From Dipteris shenzhenensis (lineage: Eukaryota; Polypodiophyta; Polypodiopsida; Gleicheniales): a stretch of 64,000 bases of DNA. Below the pieces are notes generated by a model. It was not told the origin of the DNA and did not search any database. It was given only the letters and a program-made list of their open reading frames with translations. The stretch's first letter is position 1. Every line of letters starts with the position of its first letter. Of the stretch, positions 19,601 through 31,695 are shown in pieces. The stretch lies in the NCBI GenBank assembly GCA_047967505.1, contig CM106541.1; one strand, 5' to 3'. Position numbers and translations under genes: made by a program.

Positions 19601-20138
19601 CATGCTCCTTCATGTATTCTTGCTGTGTGGGATATTGAAATTGTGAGTCTCCTATGCGTGCATTTAGGTCCCCAATAAGCATAACATTTCCTTGTTTGCT
19701 GAACATAGCAATATCTAAGCATAGGTCCCCAAATGGTTGGGATGGGTCAATCTCATGCCTCTGGTAGAAGGGGGATTCTCTATGAGGAATGTAGCATCCT
19801 GCAATATACAATGGCAAAGGGCTTCCTTTTACCACAACCCATATGTAGCGCTTATGGATGTCATCTTTGACCATAGAGATCTTGTCGTGTATATGGTCTT
19901 TGTATATGCATGCTACCCCTCCCAGCCCTCGTAGGCCTGATTGCTTTTGCCAGACGGAGTGCACCAAATAGCCATCCATTTTAGGAATCCTGCGTATATC
20001 CCTTTCCCAAGTCTCTGCAAGAAAGATAATGTTTGCATCATGTAACACTTCATTCAGACCAGCTCCTTTATGCCAAGGAAAGCCTCTACAATTCCAAAAC
20101 ATGACTTTCAGCTTCTTCTGGGTCCCATTGGCCTCGCG

Positions 20139-20179
<41 letters not shown>

Positions 20180-23100
20180 TCCTAGATAATGTGGCATAGA
20201 TTCTTCCAAGGTTGACATAGGGACAGCGTACCATGGAGGAGTAAGGAGACCGGAAGATCTGCAGGGTCAGTCAGGTTAACCATGTGGAATTTTTGCTGCC
20301 ATGCAGGCAGGACATGGAGCAGCAGACACCAGTAACAGCTTACACAGACCGCCATGTCAGCCTCAAGGCAGCAGGCAGCAGACAATAAGGTGCCATGTCA
20401 CCAACCCTGACTAGCCACGTAGGTGCTCAAGTTTGTTCTGGGAGCCGCCAGTTCTGTACCAGTTGGCCCTGGACAGCCCACAGCAGGCGAGAAAGGGGGG
20501 GAGGGAGGGCTGGTGTCAGCTGATAAACCTGTTCCTTGATTTGAACATAGCAGCTCAGCATTCAGAGAGCCTTTTGGTCCACTCCAACAAGTGCCTTACG
20601 ATAGTATACTTGTATTCCAGCCCTGGTGGGCACTGGGTATCGTAGTAGTCTTTGTCCAGTTGGTGATTGCCAAGACCATAAGACAACACAGCAGTAGTAT
20701 TGAGCATACATGCAAGCCTTTTACTGCCAAATGTAATCCATGTGCACGTGTTTTGCATGGTGGGCCTGTTGTATGTTATTGTGTGTGAGTGCTGCTAGAC
20801 TCTAGGGAATGAGGGCTTATTTGTGGGTGTGCCCGCTAGACCTTCCTGTAAAGTATGCAGTCAGTTGGGGGCTGTGTCAGGGCATTTAGCTAAGGTATGT
20901 AGGCATGGTTTTGGCTGGAAAGAGGGCCGGGTTAGGGGCTGGTAGAGGGCTGATTAAGGCCTGGTAAAGGGCCACATTTGGGCTAGTAACAGCACGTCTG
21001 ATTGAGGCCACTCAGGCCAGCCAACCACCCAACCAAAGGGTTGGGTCAGGCGATCAGACCAGGTCAGGTTAGCAAACCATCCCTGTCACATGCACCCCTG
21101 CACTTGGGTGCAAGGTGACACACTGGCTACATCGACAAGTGTATTATAATTCCCAGATAGGAGATTTTGTCGTATGCTGTGACCCCTTTGTGAGCCCTTG
21201 TCCAGGGACAGTCAGGCACAAGCTACATAGGTCAGTCTCTCAGCCTTAGGTCAAGTTAGTAGTCAGTTCTTGTTCACTAGTACCCACTGGAGAATAGTAC
21301 GTTAAGTGTTTCAGGTTAGGAGTCCCTTTAGGGTCCCCAAAGGCTGGACAGTTAAGCAGGGAAGCAGGCTGCCCAAAAACTCCCCTGGCAAATGAGCCAG
21401 GGAGGGCTTTTTATAGGTTGGTTGTAGGCCAGCCAGTCTGTAAAACAGACTGAGTCTGTAAAACAGACTGAGTCAGTTTGTTTACAGACTGGGTTGGCTC
21501 AGTCCAGCGCTATAAAAGGGCCCCTTGGCTGCCCTGTTTTCTCATTCAGTTTGCTCCTGCCTTCAGTCCTCCTACAGCTCCACTTCAGCCTCCTGTGCAG
21601 CCCCTGAGATCCTCAGATCTGGCCCTGCTCTAGCCTCAGTCCCTTGGCCATCAGTTCAGCCTGATCTGAAGGTGACCACGCAGCACAACAGTCGGAGGTT
21701 TGGACACTGTTTCCTCAGCTTTCTCAGCTCTCTTTTACAGTTTACACAGCTCACTCTCAGCTCTATATTTCCGTCATCTCTCAGTTCTCTCATAGGATCT
21801 ATCACTTCTAGTTTTTCACTCTCTTACTCACGCAGTAACCCTGCATTCCGCTAGACAGCACAAGCCTCTTCCTTGCCTTGCAGAAGCGTCCTGCATCGTC
21901 AGTGTGGACAGCATCAAGGTCTCGGTATTGGTCGGTGTTGCCTCTCAGGTCTTTGGGTCTGCTATACGTGTGCACAATGAGCTCTTCAGAAGCGTGTTCC
22001 GTGCTCTCTTGAAGAGTGTTCTTTGTATTTCTCAGTTCTCCAAGTATAAAGCAAATTCTCCCCTGATTGGGGGAGGGGGCCCTCAGTGGGTACAGGGACC
22101 CAATCGGTTGTCGACTCTACTCTCTCTCTACCCTCATCTCCTTCCTCTCTCTATGGTAAACAACGCTCATTCCTCGCTAAAGGTTTAAAGAAGGTCTTGC
22201 TGTGAATTACACGATCAGATAACCGTTGCATGTTACAATCCCAGACCAGGCCGTGTCGAGTCAGCCAGTCTGCTGCCTACCTCCTCTCCTATAAATAGGT
22301 CACTCTGGCCCATTGTTTGTATTTTGTAGTGGCGCAGTTTCTGCCACTGTTTATCCATTATGAGGTGCATTTCTACTTTAGTTTGCAGTTTAACATAGGC
22401 GCAGTTCCAGCGTGTGTGTGGAGTGTTCCAGGGTGCCCTGGGTTGTAACTTCCAAGTTGTGGTTTTTCTCATCAATAAACAGAAGAGTTTTCCCAGCACA
22501 TGTAAGTTGCAGTCCTTGCAGTTTGTTGTGCAAATACATTCTCCCTCTAGTCGCACTCCATTCTCTCTCTAGTCTATCTCTCTCCCACTCACGTACAGAT
22601 GCTGCATACTTTGACATGGTATTAAAGCCCAAGGTAGCCTAAAGCCTTGGACATGGAGAGAGCTCTCAGGGCAGTACATGTTGCTGCTACGACTCTGGCT
22701 TTGGGAGGGTCGGCCTTGTCGGGAGGTGCAGTGGGATCTAGGAGAATGGTTCTGGCCATCCTAAGTAGGCCATGCAGAGAGTGGAGGAGGTTCCCTTCTT
22801 CTCCTACACGACTCGGATAGGACGACAAATACAGATGGAGGCATCACCTTGGACCCTTCGAGGGAGAGACACTAGGCAGCACAGCAGGTATCTCAGGAGA
22901 TCCGCTCACGTTTTGGATGAGGCTTCGGTCCAGTCTATGACCGCGGAAGATCTCGTACTTTTTTTGGTTGAGAGCCCATGGGGGCTTACCCATAGGCCCT
23001 AGGCTGGAGCAAATGTGGTGGATGGGCGCTGTCACAGCTGCTTGGAGGGTGTGTTGGAGATGATCCTGCAGTGCCTTTGGAGTTGCTTGAGCGCCCAGAG

Positions 23101-26100
23101 GATTGGCTAGGATCCCTTCGGATCGTAGCCCAAATGCAAAACCTCCACTAGGACTTCACCTTGGGCATGGCAATTTGGTTGACCGAGGGGGGGCCATGCC
23201 TTCCACATTGACGAGGTCTCCGTAGCTTACATGATACATAGGCATGATACATAGGCATAGCATTTATCGTATGGAGTTACATGAGGCGACCCCGCCAGCC
23301 TGACACTGGCTTCTCTTGGCTTCAGAGGATGGGGTGTGGGAGACAGTGGGCAGCATCAGAGTATGGAACATATGGGTTGCACGCTGCAGCCTAGTGATGG
23401 GGGGACATAGGGGGGACCATAGGGGGGACCATCAGCCACTCTAGTCGCTATTTGGTAGGATATCATCTATACGTTGTGTGCCTCTTGGGAGCACGGTGCA
23501 TCGGATTCAGCGACTGCCGAAAGGCGGGAGTGTCCCTGCAAGGCATGGCTTGCAAGAGTTTTCTACATCATCACGTCACGAGGGATTCGTGGTTATAGAG
23601 TCTCCCCCCTGGTTGTTAGCCCCTATCCTTGAGACACCCTAGGCAGTGAGCTAGGTTCTCGGGAGGCAGTCTGGCCTTTGCCAGGCAGGAAGGGGTTTGT
23701 CTTTTCTAGTCGGCGCCTTTGAGACAGCCGACTTGCATTGTTTCTGTTTTTCCAAGCATTAATAGAAGCCTCATTTTTTTGTTTAAAAAAAACCTGCGAA
23801 GTTTGGAACAATGTGGAAGCACATCAACAAGTTGCAAGCTCTTCAGCAGGAGGTTCTTCAAAGTTGGGAAAGAGATATCATCAGAGGATATGGCCATCAC
23901 ATTGCTGTCCAATCTTTTCTTGCAGTACTCAGCGTTCATTGATTACCAATGGGAGACTCAAGACTCTCATGTGGGAGGAGCTTTTGCCGATGGTTCTGGG
24001 GCAGGAGGAGTGGTTCAACAACCCTCCATAGAGGAGAGGATCGGAAGCCTTGGCACCCCAGAGTCCAATGCACAAAGCAACAAGGGTAAAGGAAAGTCTT
24101 CAAACAAGAAGTCCGATGTGGATCGTGAGTCGTTGAAGGTGAATGGGAGCTATGATCACTGTGGTGAGAAGGGTCAGTACTGGAGCAAGTGACGTGAGCA
24201 GAGCCAAGAGAAGGCTACCCGTTCCTTAGTTGTAGTCGCAACAAGTACACGCGGAGATTATGGACACTGGAGTTCCATCCTCTTCAAGTAGGGAGGCAGT
24301 AGGTCACATAGCATGTTAGTTTTGGGAGTGGATTGTGGACAATAGTGCTTGCACATGACTCCTTCCCTAGAGCCGTTCTAGAACATTTGGTGGCAGTTAG
24401 GTGATATCTGCAGTGGTGATAAGTCCACGTTACCAGTTCCCGGTGAGGGTAGGTTGAAAATCATTGTTGATGGTTAAGGGGGAAGCATTCCTCCCAGGTT
24501 CTTTATGTTCCGACTCTTGGTTTCCACCTATTGTCAGTGCATGAAGTTTGCAAGACTGACAAGCGTGTAGACTTTGAAGGGAAGTTAGTGGCTATCAGGG
24601 ACAAAGCAAAAGGCTGGGTGGTTTGGGAAGGAGTAGTTGACAATGGGATCTACAATCTCCCTATACTTTCTTCTCTTACAAAAACTCATCTTGGTGACTT
24701 GTGGCATTCCTGACATGGTGGAGCGGGAGTGAAGCCTTAAAGTTGGTGCGACGCAGATTGGGGAGGAGATTGAGGCACGAGGAAAGTTACATCAGAGTTC
24801 AATTGTACCCATGGATCGGGAGCAATCCCAAGGAGCGGCGAGAAGCGACCAGTTGTGGACGTGTCATAATTTGAGGCCCAAAACCACGTTGCTTGTAGGG
24901 CTGCGTACAAGAGGGTGTGGCTACGAACGCAACTTGGTGTGGAAGCAAGTTTGACGAAGGACATGAAGTATCTTTACATGCTCTGTCAACATACCAGCTC
25001 CCTAGGTTTGGTTCTACATTTAGGAGTTGAGAGGGTTCTGGGCATCTCTTGTCTGTACTATAGGGAGTGAGGGCTGATTTTGTTGGAAAGGTCACCTCCC
25101 CATCTGTAAGCCCCCATATGAGGAGAGCATGGGGGGGGTGAACCTAGGGTTTGAGGGAGTGCCACACGGGCAGCATTCTGGCTGCCATGTGGGTGCTAGT
25201 CAGACAACAAAGAGTGAATTACCTGGAGACATCAGCATGGCTGCATCGGAAGACACCTTTGTGAAAGGGAGATGGTGGGGACAGGATGTCTTGGATCTGC
25301 CCTGGCAGAAAGGATCTGATGAGGATCATGATTGCGTGGTGATCCAGAAGAAGAGGCGCTTGCATGATGGGGTCCTTGGCGAGGTATATGGGCAGGAGGT
25401 TTATGGCCTGCAAGCAGGGCTGGCAGGTGGCGGGGTAAGCAGTCCTAAGGGGCTGGGCCCTGCATGGAACAAAGGACCAGCAAATGGCCCTAAATAGGGC
25501 TGGATAGGCAGCCAACCAGCCAACCAACTGGTCGGTTGGTTAGGGCTGCTACAGACTAGCCAGTCGGTCCAATTAGGGCTGGCTGGTCGGTTGGTTCAAG
25601 GGGACCTTGAGCCCTATAAGAGGCCCTGGGCCTCATTTCACATCCAACATTCAGCAAGAAAGGGAGCAGACAGGAGCAGCCAGAAGCCACTCCCTTGGGC
25701 CTCACACTAGGGGTGAAGGAGAGTGGAAGGTGTGCTGCAGACTGAGTTCCCTAGAGGCTGGACCTTGGCTGTCTTCTAGGGCAGCAAGGTGTTGTGATCA
25801 TCATATCATCTGGAGTAGTAGAGCCTCAGCAGACTGGAGCAGCAGATCAGTACCTATAGGGCCTACATCCAGGAGGTGTATAGGAGACTGAAGAGCTGCA
25901 GACAAGCTGAGTTAGGGCTGCACACCTAGGCTGACATCCAGGGCAGCAAGGTGTAGAGATCAAGTCTGGACAGAAAGGCTACAGACGCTCGACAAGGAGC
26001 ACGTGGGCTCGAGTCTAGAGATAGCCATCAGATAGGAGAAGTACCTTGTGGTAAGATCAGAGGACCACACCATTGGTGGGACTTTGGATCTATCTCTTTT

Positions 26101-29100
26101 GTATTGTGTCCATAGTTTTGGACGGAAATATATTATTTTGGTGGTTTCTCTATCTGGCTGGTTCATTGTCTATTGATGAGTCTGCACATCTATTTTATGC
26201 ACATAAGTTAAGAAGTTTGTGATTCCACATCCCACACGACATTGTGTGAGCTCCTGGGCATTACTATCAGTCTTCCGTTGTGCGTACCCTCTGTTGGGTC
26301 ATTTCTATCATGGTATCAGAGCCCAAGTAGGAGGCTCACAGGTGTGGGAGCCTGAAGGCAGGGACCTTGTTGAAGGACGACCCTGATTCAGAAGCTCTTG
26401 GGAATTGACTTCCACGACTGGAGGATTGTGCCCTTGCGAGAAGAAGGGTGACTCAAGTTCAGCTAGGTGCGTTTAAAGTTCGTAGTCCAGGTTATCTGGA
26501 GATGTACTTTTGTTACAGACCTTGCCAAAGGAAGGACGGGTTGAAACAGGCCCTCAGAGCATGGTGCCTGGAAGACTCCAGGTTGTTCACTCATTATGAG
26601 GGGGACGATTGGCAGATCATAGAGGCTAGGTTGCTCGAGTTCGAAGGCGGAAACGTGATTGAAGGAGGTGGTACCAGCAGGTGCTACCAGAGATGGACTT
26701 GTGTACCAGGATGGTGTGCGGAAGCGGAACCAGACCTGGTGGAGGAGGAGCCATTGGATGGAAAGCCAGGAAGAGAACATCGTCATCGACGTGTTGGCAT
26801 TGGGCCAAGATGTGTCGGTGAGAGGGGGTGTTGGAAAGGTCACCTCCCCATCTGTAAGCCCCCATATGAGGAGAGCATGGGGGGTTTGAACCTAGGGTTT
26901 GAGGGAGTGCCACACAGGCAGCATCCTGGCTGCCATGTGGGTGCTAGTCAGACAACAAAGAGTGAATTACTTGGAGACATCAGCATGGCTGCGTCAGAAG
27001 ACACCTTTGTGAAAGGGAGATGGCAGGGATAGGATGTCTTGGATCTGCCCTGGCAGAAAGGATCTGATGAGGAGCATGATTGCGTGGTGATCCAGAAGAA
27101 GAGGCGCTTGCATGACAGGGTCCTTGGCAAGGTATATGGGCAGGAGGTTTATGGCCTGCAAGCAGGGCTGGTAGGTGGCGGGATAAGCAGTCCTAAGGGG
27201 CTGGGCCCTGCATGGAACAAAGGACCAGCAAATGGCCCTAAATAGGGCTGGCCAACTGGTCGGTTGGTTAGGGCTGCTACAGACTAGCCAGTCGGCCCAA
27301 TTAGGGCTGGCTGGTCGGTTGGTTCAAGGGGGCCTTGAGCCCTATAAAAGGAGAGGCCCTGGGCCTCATTTCACATCCAACATTCAGCAAGAAAGGGAGC
27401 AGACAGGAGCAGCCAGAAGCCACTCCCTTGGGCCTCACACTGGGGTGAAGGAGAGTGGAAGGTGTGCTGCAGACTGAGTTCCCTAGAGGCTGGACCTTGG
27501 CTGTCTTCTAGGGCAGCAAGGTGTTGTGATCATCATATCATCTGGAGTAGCAGAGCCTCAGCAGACTGGAGCAGCAGATCCTCAGCAGACTGCACACCTA
27601 GGCTGACATCCAGGGCAGCAAGGTGTAGAGATCAAGTCTGGATAGAAAGGCTACACACTCGACAAGGAGCACGCGGGCTCGAGTCTAGAGATAGCCAGCA
27701 GATAGGAGAAGTACCTTGTGGTAAGATCAGAGGACCACACCATTAGTGGGACTCTGGATCTATCTCTTTTGTATTGTGTCCATAGTTTTGGACGGAAATA
27801 TATTATTTTGGTTTCTCTATCTGGCTGGTTCATTGTCTATTGATGAGTCTGCACATCTATTTTATGCACATAAGTTAAGAAGTTTGTGATATCACATCCC
27901 ACACGACACTGTGTGAGCTCCTGGGCATTACTATCAGTCTTCCGCTGTGCGTACCCTCTGTTGGGTAATTTCTAACAGATTTGTGGGTATGCCTGCCCAA
28001 ATTGTAGTATATTCTTCTTGTAAAATATGCAGTTGGTTGGGAATTGTGCTAGGGCATTTAGCTAGGATATGTAGGCATGGTTAGAGGCTGGAAAGAAGCC
28101 CTAGCTAGGGGCTGGCCAGGGCCTGATAAAGGGCCATATTTGGGCCAATAATAATAGGTTTTGTTAGGGCCAGTCAGGCCACCCAACCACCCAACCAAAG
28201 GGTCGGGTTTTTAGGTTAGTTGACTTGACAAGGTCCGGTTAGTAGAGCAGCCAATCCAGACTAGGTCGAGTTAAGTCGGCCAATCTGCTGCCTATCCCCC
28301 TCCTATAAATAGGACACTTTGGCTGTAATGGCACAATTTCTGCCATTGTTTATTCATTATGAGGTGCATTTCTACTTGAGTTTGTAGTCTAACATAGGTG
28401 CAGATTCCAGCATGTGTATGGAGTGTTCCAGGGTGCCTTGGGTTGTATCTTCCAAGTTGTAGTTTTTCATAGTAGTAAAGAATAGAGCTTACCCAGGACT
28501 TGCTCATTGCAGTTTGTTGTGCTGAACATTCTCTCTCTTTGCTTGTCTCTTGGACAATGAGAAGGCCCTCCACGATAGTCTCAGGAAGTCGATCTAGCTA
28601 AAACACTTGACTCGTTCTGGATAAGTGATGATCTGGAATGTTGAATAAGTAATGATCTGGAATGTTAGCGTCATAAGTAATGATCTGGAAAGGACCTTTA
28701 ATGTGTCTGGGATCAGCAGCACATCGTTAGCAAAATAAGTCTGAGTGACCGTGCTAGGGTTGATCCTAGACCAAGTGTGTCAACAAAAAGGCCATCTCAT
28801 CCATATAGAGGCCAGAGAGGATGGGTGAGAGCAGGCATCTCTGCTTCACCCCAATGCTACAGCTCACCTTTCTCCGACAAACTGTGTGTGGTTCTGTATG
28901 CCTGTAACTGTCTCATATGAAACTATGACTGTGCATAAAACATCATGTGTATTATCCAATGCTCAAAGTCATGCAATGAGGCAGGGTACAAAATCAAAGG
29001 CTTTTTGGAAGTTCGCAAAGCAGAAATAAACTCTGTTTCTGATGATTGGCTTCGTCTATGAGGGTTCTAAGGGTGAAGATGTGATCCGGTGTGGATTGAT

Positions 29101-31654
29101 CTCGTATGAAAACCCGCCTGTCCAATTGTTGGCATGCCCACGCTCCTTGTGCTCACTTTTGTTTGTTGTTGGATATTAAGTAGTGTAGTGTGAACAACTC
29201 TTGTGGCAGTTTTAATTGCTAGTTAAGAGGGCTTTCCCCCCTTAATGTTAGGTTAGGGTCATGTTAATTCGTTTGTGGCTTGGCTATTTCGTATCAACTT
29301 CATGCACGTGTTTGCCACTCTTCTTCTTCCCAACAAATTGGCATTAGAGCAGGTTCAATCAAAGCCCCCCTTTTGACGAGATCTGGAGTCTCAGGCCTCT
29401 AAAGTACATGTGTCACAATCTACCTGTTGTGCACCAGCCATTGCTGTCGTTTGGGCGCCACCTACTACTACTCGTGTGCATTAATTTGCTGTTCGTGGTG
29501 CCACTCGCTCTTGGTGGTGCACCACTAGCTGTTGCGTATACGCTACTCTAACAAACAGTTTGTAGTTTGAGCTAGTGGTTGCAATTTGAAGCAAATAGCT
29601 CGACATTCAAGCTACCATAATGCCAACAGTGCGCACATTGCTTTTCTTCAATACAACAAGCCGCCTGTTTGTGCGCACAGCCACAAAGTGCAGCGAATGA
29701 CGAACAGCCAGTGTTCGTCCATGTCGTCAATGATGAGCAACCGTATAGTTTGTTCACACAAATCAATGATGAACAGCCCTCGTTCCATATTTGCAATAGA
29801 CAGTCCGTTGATACAGTCAGCGATTTATTGCCTTCATTCAGATCTACAAGAGCGGCACAAATACTCGGATAAGAGTCCGTATTGACATGATACGTACTGC
29901 TCCATTCCTACTTTGAAATCTGCAGGAAATTTGTGGCATTTTTTGGTTCTGTGCACTCTTTGCAAGTAGTGCGGGAATGTGCTTAGATTGAGGTAGCAAA
30001 ACACACCCATAATTTGGGCCTTTTGCATTAGAGGTGTAGGTTTAGGTTTTGGCAGTAAGAGTTAGTGATTTCGGAGACTTTCGCACTGAGATTTAGGTGC
30101 AATCAGTTCATTCTGTCAATCATTTGGGGCGATCCGCATGTCTTTTGCAGAATTTGGCCTCAGTGTGAGTCAGCCTTTTGGTGCTTTTGCAGGCAGATTC
30201 AAGTACTATTTGCAGAGTTATTTTTGGGGAATTCAGATGATTTGGCGTCATTTTGAAATGGCTCAAAATGCAAACGATGTTTCTGGAGTTCTAGAACAGG
30301 AGGATAAGTCGGATGGTACCAACTATTCTATGTGGAGCTTTATGGTAAAAAATGTATTTGTGGCCAAAAGCTTGTGGAGTTATGTCAAATATGATGACAC
30401 AAGGTACAAAACCCTTCCCAAGGAGGTGTAGGACGATGTCGTGGACAACAAGCACAGGTTGACTAGGATCAACCAGAAGCACCTGCTATGGCTACTTCAG
30501 ATCTGCAGAGATGACATGTCTCTGCTCAAGCTATGTCGGTGATTGCTTTGTCAGCGAAGAGGTTTCCTATCTAGTCAGCAAAAATATCAAAGCAAGTGGG
30601 ACACGTTAGAGACTATATTCCAGGCAAAAAATGAGGCTAGGATCTCTCATTTGAAGAGACAACTGGATGGCATCAAGATGCTTGAAGGGGAATTGATGTC
30701 GGAACACTTGACAAAGATCTAGGATCTTCGTGAGCCAGAAAATCAGTTTATCTCCAAGCGAGAGTTGTACTTGTCTTTTCACATGTCACTCGACTTGTCT
30801 ATGAGGGCAATCCCAGCACACTTAAATTCCAGGAATCAGTCTATTGTTGCCGCAGGAAGAGCATACATGAAAGTACCCAAATCGAGAGCCAAGTGGAGTG
30901 CACAAGAGGCAAAATGCCCAAATTCTAAAGGCAAAGTACCCAAATCAAAAGTCACTACAATTAACAGCAAATCTGGCAAAAGCCCTAAATGTTGAGAGGG
31001 CAAATATTCACAAATTTGTAAAAGCCTCAAGATAATCTATAATTTTGTAAATGTGGTTCAATTTCTTGCCAATGTCATAGAAAAACCCTAAATTTCAGAT
31101 CAAAGCAGCCAAATGTCACTGCAATGAGTGCAAATGTGACAAAAATATGAAAGTATCCTGCAACCTACTAGCAATAGATTAAAAAACTCACGATTTGGAG
31201 GTGAAATGGAGTTAGAAGAGGGCAAATACTGCAAAAGTCCCAAAATGTGACCAAAAGGAGCAAATGTCACTACAAAATCTGCAGATGTGACACAAAAGCC
31301 CCTATTTCTAGAGCAAAATCACCTCAATGTCATTGCAATGTGTGCAAATGTGACAAAAAGAGGGTGAAAAGCTTCAAATGCAATTGTACTAGGCAGATCT
31401 AAGTCAAGAAGGAGCAAATCCAAGCCAAATGTCGCTAGAGCTGGTTGAAGTGTTGGAGCATGATGCAGACACAAGATGATCGAAAAGAGAGTTGTTTATT
31501 TAGGAGTAGAAGACCCAAGATATAGGCATCAAGATACATCCAAGTGATCTCATAGATGATGTCAACCAGAAGCCACCTAGCTCCTTCAATTAGATCCTAG
31601 AATCTCTTAATCACACCTACTAGAACCTTCTACCACCTAATCTAGTCACACCAA

Positions 31655-31695
<41 letters not shown>

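Larger units (their letters stand above)
16690..20234 (-). mobile_element. Nearly intact LINE in antisense orientation within the TIC56 intron
   Basis: Endonuclease, RT and C-terminal zinc finger are all present on the minus strand in three adjoining frames covering 20102 down to about 16794. Only two frame lesions are apparent: one indel near 18975 between endonuclease and RT, and a 13-bp tandem duplication at about 18063-18088 just before the catalytic YADD. ORF1 is not seen upstream. 5' and 3' ends are approximate. The LYADDVVV motif and the CX2C...HX4C tail are usual for APE-type LINEs. Confidence 0.9.
25081..27977 (+). mobile_element. Element D: complete non-autonomous LTR element with long LTRs and a 518-bp interior
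   Basis: LTRs 25081-26310 (1,230 bp) and 26829-27977 (1,149 bp) begin TGTTGGAAAGG and end TTTCTATCA and TTTCTAACA. Target duplication GATTT lies at 25076-25080 and 27978-27982. The primer site TGGTATCAGAGCCC is at 26311-26324. A polypurine tract (GTGAGAGGGGG) precedes the 3' LTR. LTRs are very similar over most of their length, with a few indels. The interior encodes at most a vestige of an N-terminal gag. It must depend on an autonomous relative for movement, like LARD or TRIM elements. Confidence 0.93.
20790..28556 (+). mobile_element. Copia-B: LTR element with two further LTR elements nested in its LTRs
   Basis: The 5' LTR is 20790-22616, interrupted by a solo LTR at 21084-22237. The 3' LTR is 25050-28556, interrupted by a complete element at 25081-27977. 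The outer LTR parts align well (GGGAATGAGGGCTTATTTGTGGG versus the same after excision, and TATAAATAGG near 22291 and 28304). Ends are TGCTGCTAG/TGTCTGTAC and TTGACA/TTGGACA. Flanking 5-mers GTGAG and ATGAG are a near-perfect target duplication. The interior has a primer site, a decayed gag, and a decayed protease up to the gag-pre-integrase motif. Integrase, RT and RNase H are missing. Confidence 0.85.
29127..31450 (+). mobile_element. Copia-E: gag-only Copia remnant
   Basis: LTR 29127-29335 (TGTTGGCATG to CCCAACA) is followed by a mutated primer site and a gag remnant near 30258-31000. No protease or pol was found before the next LTR at 31451, and no matching 3' LTR. 31000-31450 is A-rich with repeated CAAATGTGAC-like motifs and no coding signal. 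Confidence 0.68.

Noticed and set aside
20102-20234. N-terminal extension of the LINE endonuclease
   Set aside because: Reads a GA microsatellite as Leu-Ser repeats; conserved protein begins at the Met at 20102.
25129-27477. Repeated 90-190 codon frames in element D
   Set aside because: They lie in the LTRs, differ by frameshifts between the two copies, and match no family.
31655-31693. CRISPR-like or functional array at the (AC)n tract
   Set aside because: Simple dinucleotide microsatellite in an LTR, without spacers.
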